DNA from: Aporrectodea caliginosa
Taxonomy: Eukaryota > Annelida > Clitellata > Crassiclitellata > Lumbricidae
NCBI GenBank assembly: GCA_020284085.1
Contig: JACEVL010001161.1
Span: forward strand, 1,200,344 to 1,264,343
Reading direction: 5' to 3'
Length of the DNA: 64,000 nt
Shown: in pieces, positions 1 to 10,977 of the stretch
Layout of the letters: every line of letters begins with the position of its first letter
Position numbering within the stretch: the stretch's first letter is position 1
Made by a program: the position numbers and the translations under genes
Notes under the pieces: model-generated
What the model saw: the letters and a program-made list of their open reading frames with translations, nothing else
What the model was told of the DNA's origin: nothing
The model's database searches: none

Positions 1-1700
1 TTCATGCCGTCTAAATGTAGTACTTTGTAGAGCTTACTTTTCGGTTTATAATCCCGTAACTACGGCAGCAAAAACGAATAAAATCTTCTTCTAACTCGAC
101 CTTTTTACGGTCTCGATTAAATAGCTGAGAATCCCGTTGTGCTGTTATCTCGTGCTAGACAAGGACCGATCCTAAGACCCCCACTCCCACCTACACTCTA
201 ATGGACGACCGTAGGAATTCCGACAGTTTTATAGCGCTAGTACATTTCTTGCAGTATTTACGCCGAATTTCTTTTCCCTGCAAACTATCTACATATATAG
301 CCGTAAAAGTAAACTCCAAATTTCTAAAGCGCCACTCGAAACCCAAGCGCAGGGCACCAGTTTATTCACGAGCGCTGCGTCGAGTCAGAGTAGTTGTCCA
401 AAGGGTTGTCAAATGAAGATATAAGTCCGGTTTTCAACAGGTGGCGTAGTAGCTGTTACGGCGGGTGTCGTGTATCTAGGAATTGGAGGGTGAAGGACAA
501 GAAGAGTTGAGATGTGAATTCCTGAAGAGGTGAGACTAAATTTTGAGTGGAAAGCCCGAAGGGTGATTGAAAAGGTTGGGACTCTTGACCTATACGGTTC
601 ATGACGGTTCTTCTCACCGATGATGGAGGAAACAAAAATTTTCGGAATTCAAATGGATAAAATTGTGGTGTAAGCAATTAATGTTTCTAACCTGCGAATT
701 TAAGTGTAAACGTCTTCGACTGTAAAATTGCGTGTGATTAAAACTGAAATGAAATTGGCGCGCATCAATAAGGGTCGGCGCCTATAGCCTAATACTTGAT
801 TTTTTAGTGCGCGTTAGAAATCTCAGGCTTACGATTGGTGTACGCAAAAGACTAGCGCTAAATGAACAACCTGGTCTACCTGGTGCAGCTCTTGTGTTGT
901 AAAAATTCCAGAGCGTTGCATTTGGACTTTTATGAAGCGCATTTTCAACCTCTCGTAAGCGCCAAACAATGGAAATTTTATGTTCCCTGCAAAACTAAGT
1001 TGAGAGAACCGGAGTATACTGGCAACAGTCGGTCGAAACAAACTCGATAGGCAGTTAAGGACAGATTCGGTTCCAGGTTAAGGGTCAAGCGTTATCGGCT
1101 ACGGGCGGTAAGAGGGAAAGAGTGGATGGTAGATCGTAGACCTATTTAAAACCATGGTGTAAGAGTAGAAACTGAAGTGGCAACTTACTGAAGACTCGGG
1201 ATAGGATCGGAGGAAGAGTAGCTAGATTCTAGTGATTAGAAATGGCAGGGCATTTATCGGAGTATTTCAACTGAATAAGTAATTTCTTATTTCAAACGAC
1301 TAACCTAATCTGCATCTGACCTAATTAGGCGGTTGTCAAACATCTAATTAGCCGCTTTTAACACCGCTGAAATAGGTATGTTGTGCAGAAATAAGTCTCT
1401 TCATATCCTGATATCCATCTTGGGGCTGCTACCCTAACTAAGAGCCACATTGGTTTTCCAGTTGCTTTTAATTCACTCGTCATTAAAGTGCACATTGAGA
1501 GACAGCTCTTCTAATTAGCAGGGCTTCAAAGTCCAACTACATGTAGTTGGATTCAATTTCAGATGTCAACTTCTTATGAATTTACCTCTGAGAAACATCA
1601 AAATCGCCAAATTAAAGGAGCTTTTAAGTGATTTTGAAGTCTAGTCATAAAGCTGAACTGAACATATTACGATCATCTAATCTAATGCAATGACTACGAC
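1..1700. other. Gene-free left edge made of dispersed repeats
   Basis: No open frame here has coding character. Positions 312-410 carry the dispersed 'GCGCCACTCGAAA...GCAGGGCACCAG' repeat that recurs about ten times in the window. Positions 1065-1140 resemble the downstream part of the copy near 13700. A perfect 20-bp palindrome (TCCAACTACA and its complement) lies at 1532-1551. Positions 1725-1857 match a stretch at about 20875-21000, so they belong to another dispersed repeat. Confidence 0.4.
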
Positions 1701-1857
1701 AACATCATTATGAAACTACCAGACATAAGTGAAATTGCAATCGAAAGGCTTAATAGATAGAAGAAGCCAGGTTGAAACAAGACAGATCAGAGAAACCAAA
1801 GCCAGGCCGTGGTGGATGGGCAAGTCGAAAGAGATGAGTCTTAAGCATAGATCTGAA

Positions 1858-2114
1858 CAGTGCTTTTTTCAGCCGGAGCGGTCCGGAACGGCGTTCCGGA
1901 ACCTTTTTCAGCAAATAAAAATAATTTATTTAATTTACATTTTTAATACAAAATTATTTAAAAGTAGTCAGATTCTCTAATTTAATTTAAGTGCTTTCAG
2001 TGTTTATTGAAATTGATATTTAATTAAATAGAAATATTAGCATAAAATATATGCCCTATCATTGTTCTGAATTTGTTGAGTTCCGGAACCTTTTTTTCTA
2101 GAAAAAAAGCACTG
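1858..2114. mobile_element. Non-autonomous hAT element (MITE), 257 bp
   Basis: The ends are inverted: the left begins CAGTGCTTTTTT and the right, read in reverse complement, also begins CAGTGCTTTTTT. The 8 bp outside each end are identical (GATCTGAA at 1850-1857 and 2115-2122), which is the target duplication length of hAT elements. The interior is AT-rich and has no transposase. Both subterminal regions contain GTTCCGGAACC. The element sits inside a dispersed repeat whose uninterrupted relative is at about 20875-21000, effectively an empty site. Confidence 0.9.
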
Positions 2115-5100
2115 GATCTGAACGAAAGAGGCTTGTTTCAGTGTATAAGTTTCAACTTCATAAAGTCATTGTTTTCTTAAGTTTCAGAGAGATCAATTTT
2201 GAAAACAAGTTACATGACTGTTCATGGCTGACCCTTGTCCTTCATTGTCTACACTGACTATTGAAGATAAGACAACACATAGTAGAAAGCTGTATTTACT
2301 GAAAATAAGAACAATACTGGACCTCAACAAAAGACCTGGCAGGTCACACACTGGAATAAAAATCTGCTTTGGAATTAGTTCATCTCTCCTCCTTCCTCCC
2401 CATGCTCCGTATTCTCGCAGCACATCACTTTCACATTACTCACAGATGTACAAATAATATCTGTCACACTACAGCCTGTCACATTTCATTTCACATGTCT
2501 CTTTAACAACTGCCTCCTGTCACATTATCCATTCTGCTTTGTCTTAAAAATCTCGCTCCAATTAAAAAAATCTGTCCAACAACCATCAAACTAAAATGAT
2601 CATCACTGAAGAAACTGCAACTCTCCCAGACGCAAGCGTACAATAGACGCCTACGTCACAACACTCGTCAAACACTAAATTGTCTAGCAGACTATTTCTA
2701 CGTGGAAAAAACTTTTAACTAAATGTAAACTCCAAAAAATACAAACAACTGGAATAATGATCAGAGCCTAACAAAAACGATAACTACATGTAGGACATAC
2801 AAAACGCAAGGCCACCTCATTTCAACAGCGAAACATGATTTCCGTGTAAGATTTTGGACCCCGTCTGGGACTGAACCCTCATCCACTGCAACATCAGTAC
2901 ACACACCAAACCAGTAATGGTCCTCGTTTTTCCCTAAGAATTAACTAAATTTTTTGGCTGATATGACGAAGGCGCCGTCAAATCAACCAAACGAGACTAA
3001 CGAACAAAAAGTGCTTGGCACTTAAAATAAGGAATGCACCTAATACAGAACGACAAAAAAGATTAGACTCAAACGTCAACAAAATTAAAACACAAGAAAA
3101 ATAATCCTGTGAAGAATGCTGAAAGTAACCAAGCACAGTAACAGAGTCGACAAGTAAATGGCTCAATACTGTCATTTTACAATACAAATTTTAACTAGCT
3201 CTTGTTTCTATAAACCTCAGTGGCCCTAATCCTCCATGCAATATACCTCCAAGCGCTTTTTCCTGTACCCCGTTTTCCACGCTGCAGTGGCCCTAAGGCT
3301 CCTTTAATTATAAAACTACATAGGACCAAGGCTCAATTTGCAGTACACTTCAAAGGTTGTAAAAATATTTTCTATAAACCTCAGTGGGCGTAAAGTTCCC
3401 TTGCAGTCCACCTCAGTGGCTCTTTGCGCTAAACCTCAGCGAGTGTTAAGCTCTTTTATGTAATACCATATGGCCAGATCAATAGATTGAAGGCACTCCA
3501 GTAAAGACCTTTGGTATTTTGACAGGTTTTCTATATCCTTCAATAGATCGAAGGATTGCCTCAAACTGACACTTTCCCTGTTAATACACATGTAAAGTAA
3601 ACATACAGACAAATTTCATATAGTTCTACAAAAGACACGAACTGAAGACACGTATAAATCACTTGGAGACTTTTCCAATTGTGTGGAAAATACTTTTCCT
3701 TCAACATTTACACACTGATGAACTGGTTTCTTCCTAACGAACCACACCACAACTTACAGCACCCATCGAATGATTCCTTCCGCGTTCTGATTACAGTGGC
3801 AATGTAGAGGTCATTAGCTTATGCCGACAAGAAGAACTTCTTGGAGAACCTCAGAAGGTTCTGTGTAAATGATCATCTATGAGAGAAGAGAATATGAAAG
3901 AGACAACATGGAAGAAATTTCCAACTTAAATGGCACATATGTTGACCCTGTAGACCCCCTAACAATCAGGTATCATATGACAAATATACACGACGAAACA
4001 ATGCCCTGATTGGGGTAGGAAACGACGTGCTAGATTTACACAGCTTTATTTATTTTCAATAGATATAGCTCAATATTTTCAACAGATATAGCTCCATATT
4101 TTCAGTAGATATAGCACTATGTTTACTTACAACAACAATAGAGCTATATTTATTTTCAATGAACACAGAGCTATATTTATCTACAATAAATATAGAGCTA
4201 TATTTCTATCCTAAAACTATAGCTGTGCAAAGCATAAACAAGATACTGCATCCAACAAAATATAACCAGTTTTGTTGAAGTTACTACAAAAACATTGGGC
4301 CTCCAATTTTGTTTTACTACTTAAGTGTAAACTTGTAAAACCTGTCACGTTATGTTAATCGTAACAAGATGCGTAAAAATTCACAACCAAAAAATGCACA
4401 CTTTGTCAAATAGCACAGTTAAAGACAGTTGTCTATGAGTTTTCTGTATATAAATTCACAAAATAAAGTAATTCAAGTTAAAATAGTTTACACTCTGAAC
4501 AAAGTACAATAAAGAGTCTGGCAATGAACTAAATCAGCTGTTTTTTTGTGTATTTCTAAACATGAAAGAGGAAGTGGCAAAAAGTTGCGTGAAAACCATC
4601 AGTTACGAATGTGAGCCTTGGGTGAAAATGACTAGCTGGCAAAGACTCTAAAAAAATTAATGTCAAACGGCAAGAATGACTACCAAGAACATTTCTACAT
4701 CTCTGATGAGTCTCTCTTGAAAAGGCTCTACATAAATCCATGGCTACATTTACAAAAGTAATGTATCTGAATTTTTTTTCGGAATCACTCAAAAGCATTA
4801 GTAAACAACAGCAAGTAGTAAATGACATCACGTGAGACATTTACTCTCTGTACTTTTCAGCATAGAAATTATGTAATGGTGAGGTTAAGTAAGGCAACTG
4901 AATTTACATCGATATTAGTCCTCAATCAAGTCTGTTGAGGTTGCAGTATAGTTTGACTGAAGCACCAACTTGACAATAGCAAGCCCACAACCTTTTTCCC
5001 TTTAAGACACAATGGTAAAATGTTGACTTCATTTAGAACACTGGGGTTAGAATCCTGGTTGTAGAGGTAACTGACATACGCATTAACAATCTGCCACCAT

Positions 5101-5244
5101 TAAACGAGAAACTTATCGACACCAAACGTACCAGACATATATATATACGTCATGTAGAAATATTGCAACAGTAAATAAGAGCGTGCTCAAAAGTATAGTC
5201 ATATGAGATAAAACACATCACACCATAACCACGTTACAACGTGC

Positions 5245-5360
5245 TTCATTGTTCACTAATTATGATATTCCACCACGGCCTGTACTCTGGTAGTGCCAGT
5301 CCCAAGCCTGGAACAAGGAGGGCGACGTCAACAGCCTGGCAGCCATAGCATGGCGTTAAA
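5245..5360 (+). repeat. Dispersed repeat, family with copies near 22170 and 59190
   Basis: The segment 'TAGTGCCAGTCCCAAGCCTGGA...GGAGGGCGACG' recurs at 22165-22265 and 59185-59280 with substitutions. All three are in the same orientation. It has no coding capacity, and the element class is unknown. Confidence 0.6.
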
Positions 5361-5859
5361 CACTGGAAAATATTACCACAATACATATACTCAAACCCTG
5401 TTTACCTCCTATCATTGATTATCTCGTCCCTGTCCATATTACATGATCCAGTTATCTAGCGAGGCTTCATCAACCTTTTGTGGGCAAGTCTCATGGTGGA
5501 AGCGCTTAGTTCAGCCTCATTCACCCAATGCCGTGAATAGGACATCCCATTGGCATTTAGGCCTGCCCCATCAACATCATCCTTCAAGCAGCAACCGAAA
5601 ACTTTTCATTTCATGAATTTATCGGTTTTCCTCCTTTTGCCATCCACTATTTCCCATCGCTGAGAGACCGACCCTGCGTCTGATTCAAGTTAATCCCGTA
5701 TTATTAATTCAAAAGTAGCGCGTCAATTCTAGGGTACCAATCCAATGTCAGTACCAACAGTTAGATAACGACAGATTTTCACTATGACCCAAATTCTGAT
5801 GATGCATAGATCTCCAAATTTTAATTCGGCATTATGACAGGGTCTCTTTCGATATAACC

Positions 5860-6160
5860 GACACATGTTGAAAGATATTACTGTTCTTGGTGAACAAGAT
5901 TTTTGGTTGCTGGACCTACTTTTTGGAACTCTCTTCCTGTGTCTGTGCGCTCTGCTTAGTCGCTTGTGTCATTTCGTTATCAACTTACGACAGCTTTTAC
6001 AAATTGCTTATCCACCACAGTCTGTCTTACAGACTAATCTTCTGAATATTGACCTGATTACGCCTTGGTTTTGGTGTGCCATCGGTTGATGCCTTGTGTG
6101 CATTAGACATCACTCACCGCTATAGAAGTTACTAATTACAATTACTTCACATGGTTCCCA
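5860..6160 (+). repeat. 3' fragment of a LINE-like repeat
   Basis: This stretch is homologous to 12640-12915, to the split copy at 34400-34930 and, reversed, to 46470-46630. The better copy at 12430-12800 reads, through stops, like the tail of a CR1/L2-type reverse transcriptase (LHWLPV, then an FxGP..WN-like stretch). I therefore read the family as 5'-truncated LINE ends. The common end is 'GGTTGATGCCTTGTGC...GAAGTTACTAATTAC'. Confidence 0.5.
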
Positions 6161-6607
6161 TATGAAACCAGGTGAAGTAAGGACAGCATGTGCTATACAT
6201 AGTTCCTTCATTATTATGCAATTTATCATCTGGGAAACTTCCACCGAAACTGATCCAAGATGCCATTCCAAACTTTGCCAGCGTTGGACTGGAGCGAAAG
6301 ATGGCTAGAAAATTGTCTGAAACACGATGCAGTACCAGATGGGCACTCGATAATGCCGTCATATACAGTTTAAGAACAACCGAGTTAAAGTTCACCATGC
6401 ACTTCATGCTTTTGCGTCCTTTGCATTTTTGAGTAGGAAAACGTGAGGAACAAAGGCAATCTTCCTTAATTCCTCTTCTTCCGTGTCAAAGACTAAAAAC
6501 AGAATGTTTTGTCATAGGGATTTTGCTCTGCGCTGCATTTGTGACGTGGAATTGGTTGTTCTCTGTCTGCGTTGAGGCTCGTGCTCCCCTCTGCCACACT
6601 CTGCTGC

Positions 6608-9600
6608 TCAGACAAAGACGGGAATGCGCCTTCCACGCCGAATTTGTTCCTCTTCCTTCTTCCTGACCTGGTTCTGGAGCTGGATTCGAAAGAGACGGTA
6701 CTTCTCCCTTACCTGTTCCGTGTGTTCATCTTCCTCGCGATTCAGGACCGAGAGGAAGTTCTCCAGCTCCGGAAGACTAAACGCATCCCACTGCCAGTGA
6801 AAAACATCCAATCATATTTAGACATAACCACATATATATATAGCAGCCAATGAAATTCAAACGCAACTATATAACATCCAAACATTTTCAGACACAACTT
6901 TATATCGCATCCAATCAAATTCACACATAACTATATATTATATAGTTCCAATCATATTCAAATAAACCTATATTACATTAAAACAAATTCAGACAACTAC
7001 ATATAGCATCCAATCAAATTGAAGCATAACTATTTAACATCCAGTCATATTCAAATACACTCATATCCACATTCAATCATATTCAAATACAACAAAATAT
7101 AGCATCCAATCAAATTCAAACACCATAATTTGACATCCAATCATATTCAGACACATCTGTAATCAGCTCTCTATTAATTATTCATCAAGTGCAAACATAA
7201 AATCAGTGAATCTACATTGGCACAGAGGTACAAATGTATGAAAATAATCAGAATTTACTCGATTGAAATCCTGAAAATGCCTTAGATTAAACACTAATTA
7301 ACACACAATTATTAAGGAGTTTCTATATAGCTCCCCTTCAAGGTAATCTATTCCTAAGTGATCCCAATCCAACCATGGTTAAATAAGACAGCCTTTAAGT
7401 TAGCAAAGAACATCGCATTTGGAGCATATATCCTGTTAAATTCCAGCAGTTTCAATTCAAATGAGTCCCCTGACCATGATTTCTCCGGTGTCATTTTCCT
7501 GCAGAATGAACATGTTGCTATCCAGTTGATCGACTCCACCGTCCGTCCAACTGAGGCAGATCGCCAACGGAAGCTCTTCTTCCGCCATTCTTCTCATCAC
7601 ACCTAGATGAACAGATGCACAGGTAATAAGGTACATGCTAACATTAGTATTATCATTACCAGATGCTTGCCCATCCTAGGACGAAAAAAGTTTAGCAAGC
7701 TTGGGCGGGCCACTTAAAATCAACCCTCCCCTCCCCATTTTCTCCTCCCCTCAACTTCCCCTTCCCAACCCCTTTTCCCATCCCCTCCCATTCCTGTCAA
7801 CATATTGTATTAACAGTTTTGAAACAGAACGTAAACAAGTACCTTGTTATCTGCGAATAAACTTAAAGGGGCAGACAAAGCATGCTGAATTCGTATAAAG
7901 GGCAAGGGGAGGGAGAGCGAATGGAAGGAGGGATCAGTCTCCCTCACTTTGTGTGGCAAAGTAACGCTCTTACCTCTGAGACAGACGCTGTAGGGACATT
8001 GAGCAATTCCTCAATCATGATTGCTCAGCATCATCGATTGATAGCAACACTTAATAAATGCATAATAATAATAACAAGTACTTAAAAGCTGTACCTGCAT
8101 TGTACTCTAGGACAAGAACAAGTACCAAATCTCTGGCTAGTCCTACCGGTTTTCCTGTTTCCCAGGTTCTTTTCGTAGAGGGCAAACTTTCGTGGGTTGT
8201 CCGTTATCTTGAACTTGGAGAGCAGAGCTCGAATGACCTCCTGCGCAGTTGTCGTGCTGTTCAACCAAACATTTGCACATCATGCAAACTGCTGTGATGT
8301 ACTGTAATCCAATCTAATCTACATATTCTAATCTAATCACTTCTATTTTACATCAGTGGGCTAATAGTGAAGTTCCAGTGTACATACCGCGATCTTTAAC
8401 AAGATACACAGATAGATAGTCTGTCGGATTGTGATTGGACTTCTCCAATGGCAATCGTTTACGATCCTGACAATGGCGTAACTTTACACGGAAACCAACA
8501 GAAGCCGAGTACATTACGAAGATGGCACCAAAGAAGTTTTTACATTAGATTAGCAAACAAAACAAATGACTCATCTGTCTTAGAGCAAAACTAGTACTGT
8601 ACATGAAATCTAGAGCATTATTGGCAGAAATTTGGTTGGAGATTTCTGCTCCACCTGTGTCACCAGCCAACTCAGCCACAATAAGAACAAGCAATCATCG
8701 ATTAATGCTCTACACATTATGAGAACAGCCCCATAGAAATCACAAGATGAGATTTCGCAAGAACAAGAACACACCTGGAAATGTGAATGACCTTGCTCGT
8801 GTTCTTTGGCAAATAGAACGACATAACCTTCATGTTCTCCTCTGCCAAACTGTTCTCCATTTCGTGGGTTAAGACGCTGTAGTGTGAAGGCGGATTCTCT
8901 GATATCGACACGTTGATTGGTCGAATAAGATTCATGTGAACACGTATGAAGCCCTGGAATGTGTTTCTGCAGTCAAACTGATAAGAAACAAAATAAAGCA
9001 TCAGATATCCAACTGAATTAACCTGATCCAGCATGCAAATAGGTCAGGTGAATTAACCTGATTCAGTATCTTAATAGGTCAGGTGAATTAACCTGATTCA
9101 GTATCTTAATAGGTCAGGTGAATTAACCTGATTCAGTATCTTAATAGGTCAGGTAAATTAACCTGATTCAGTATCTTAATAGGTCAGGTGAATTAACCTG
9201 ATCCAGTAACTTTTAAAATAGGTCAGGTGAATTAACCTGATCCAGTATCTTAATAGGCCAGGTGAATTAACCTGATTCAGTATCTTAATAGGTCAGGTGA
9301 ATAAACCTGATCGATTATTAGCTTAATTTCCCGATGCAAAGGTAAGTAACAATAATCGCTAATAATAACCAAGTCCAAGTTCATCTGCAGTCCGTGGTTG
9401 TTGAGGTTGAATTCTTCGATTCTTTTCATCAGTTTATCTCGTGTCCACATTGAGCGGCTCTGGCTGTCGTAGCTGTCTAGCGAACCGTGCGTCGTGCTGC
9501 TACGGCACGTGTAATACCCAGATTCATCATCTTCTTCGTCTTCATATTCCTAAAGTTAAACAAACTCTATTTTATTTTAGCACAATATAACTCACCCACA

Positions 9601-10977
9601 ACTGAAAAATAATTAAGTACCTCATAACACGAGGTTACCTAATAAACCTAAACAAGTATTTGTAATAATAAAAATAATGACAATCATAACAAAAGTGAAA
9701 ATAGAATATAATATTAGGTTGAATTTACATCATTCATATGTCTTTGTTACAGAGTTACATTCACGACAACTTACAGGCTCTGAGGTGAAACATGTTTCTG
9801 TGGTCTCCTCGTCAGTTTTGCTTTTGTCGTCGGCACGGACGTGACACTGCAGCGTCACTGCCTGGCGACACTTGAGGTGACATGTGTAGCGACAGTCTGC
9901 AAAAGATGTCACGAGTCGTCAATTTGAGGAGGTTTTGCCTTCCATTTAAACTTCTGAGAGCCAATAAAATTTATTTACGCGTAACAGGATGAATGAAATT
10001 GCTTCTGAGTGTTGCAAATGATTGATATAACATGCTCATAATGTACCTTTGATAATTTATGAAGCAATTTTTTTATAGCAAAAGTGTGTTGTAGAGAACA
10101 GAGGTTGTGTGCAATAGCCTAGTGCAGGGGAGGCAAACCCTCTAAGGTTTGGCCTAAGAGCCTTCTTCTGAACAAGCCACACAAAATGGTGCTACATAAA
10201 CATTCTGATTAAATCCTCTTCTGGAAGCAATGATCCACACACAACATTGAAAAAATGAGGGTCAATCTTTTGCTTTAGCAAAGTCAGTGAGTGAATTTCG
10301 CTTCCAGAGATTTATGTTAACACTTAATTGATCTGATATATTTAATTTAGCCCAGATCTCGGTTATTTTAGACGAAATGGGTACGTACTGATGCAGATGT
10401 AGCAGTGCTTGTACATGCCCCAGATGAATTCCCCGCATTTGTCGCACCAATTCGGGGCCTTTAGGTTGACTGGTACAAAGCGATGGCCGTGATTACTCGG
10501 CTGCTGGTCGTCCCGCAGATCTGCCAATTCGTGTCTCTCAATGACCTCAAAATCGTCATTTCCTATGTTCTGCCTCGGTCTGACCTGATTCCCGTGATCG
10601 CGGCCTAAAATGTTGGATGCGGCAAAATCGTACAGCTTATTGCCGTAATGGCCCAGTTGGAGCGACCATTTGCGCTGTGTGTTCCCCAGTAGCCCACAAC
10701 CCTTGACTTCATGTCCAGGGTCATTGCTGGTTTTTGGCCAGCCGGAAACACCGCCCAAGTCTTTTCTATTCTCTAGGTGACCATCCGATCCCAAGTTCCT
10801 AGACTGCTGAAACCTCTCGCGCACTGTTGAAGTCACGATGTTATTCTCCGAAGCAGACGACCCATTCCGACGGTGCTGCTGTTCAACACGATGAACAACA
10901 CAGTAGGACTCCTGCTTCCATCCGCCATCCGCAGTTCGATAAACAGTTTGCGTTCTTTGCGCTGAATTGTAGTCCAT
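6608..10977 (-). CDS. RASSF: RASSF1/5-like Ras-association protein (C1, RA and SARAH domains), 7 coding exons
   Basis: I see seven exons that join in frame into about 504 aa: 10977-10389, 9896-9775, 9549-9370, 8977-8775, 8256-8147, 7602-7475 and 6790-6608, all with GT-AG junctions. The start is the ATG at 10975-10977. Residues about 165-214 form a complete C1 zinc finger: H-X12-C-X2-C-X13-C-X2-C-X4-H-X2-C-X7-C. An acidic linker follows (EYEDEEDDESGYY). The Ras-association domain at about 300-435 includes SFYLPK and NPRKFALYE. The C-terminal 55 residues are a SARAH helix (WDAFSLPELENFL...). This order is the RASSF1A/RASSF5 arrangement. Known members bind GTP-loaded Ras-family proteins and pair with MST/Hippo kinases through SARAH. 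The roughly 165-residue N-terminal region is not recognisable and makes the protein longer than human RASSF1A. Which vertebrate paralogue it equals is not decided. Confidence 0.9.
6790..7160. repeat. Degenerate minisatellite in the last RASSF intron
   Basis: The motif 'CATCCAATCATATTCAAACACAACTATATA' recurs about eight to nine times with a spacing near 40 bp and heavy divergence. It begins directly at the acceptor side of the last RASSF exon. Confidence 0.6.
7925..8075 (+). repeat. SINE-like copy ending in AATAAATGCATAATAATAATAA
   Basis: It shares the block '...GAGACGnnnnCTGTAGGGACnnTGAGCAA...GCTCAGCnnCATCGATTGATnG' and the tail 'CTTAATAAATGCATAATAATA' with the fuller copy at 58868-59045. 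It lies in an intron of the RASSF-like gene. Confidence 0.6.
9010..9311. repeat. 35-bp minisatellite, about 8 units, in a RASSF intron
   Basis: Units starting AGGTCAGGTGAATTAACCTG recur at 9041, 9076, 9111, 9146, 9181, 9220, 9255 and 9290. All are 35 bp except one 39-bp unit. Copies differ by only one to a few bases, so the array is recent. Each unit carries an AGGTCA hexamer. Confidence 0.9.

Larger units (their letters stand above)
2115..6607. other. Gene-free stretch downstream of the RASSF-like gene
   Basis: This is mostly AT-rich sequence without coding signal. About 2840-2930 looks like an antisense tRNA-derived SINE head (a box-B-like GTTCAGTCCC when reversed). Positions 4020-4220 hold degenerate 'tagatatagct' motifs. 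Positions 5245-5360 and 5860-6160 are repeats listed separately. Nothing else is recognisable. Confidence 0.4.

Noticed and set aside
10120..10260. hAT-like terminus CAGGGGAGGCAAACCC
   Set aside because: No matching opposite end or target duplication was found within 1 kb.
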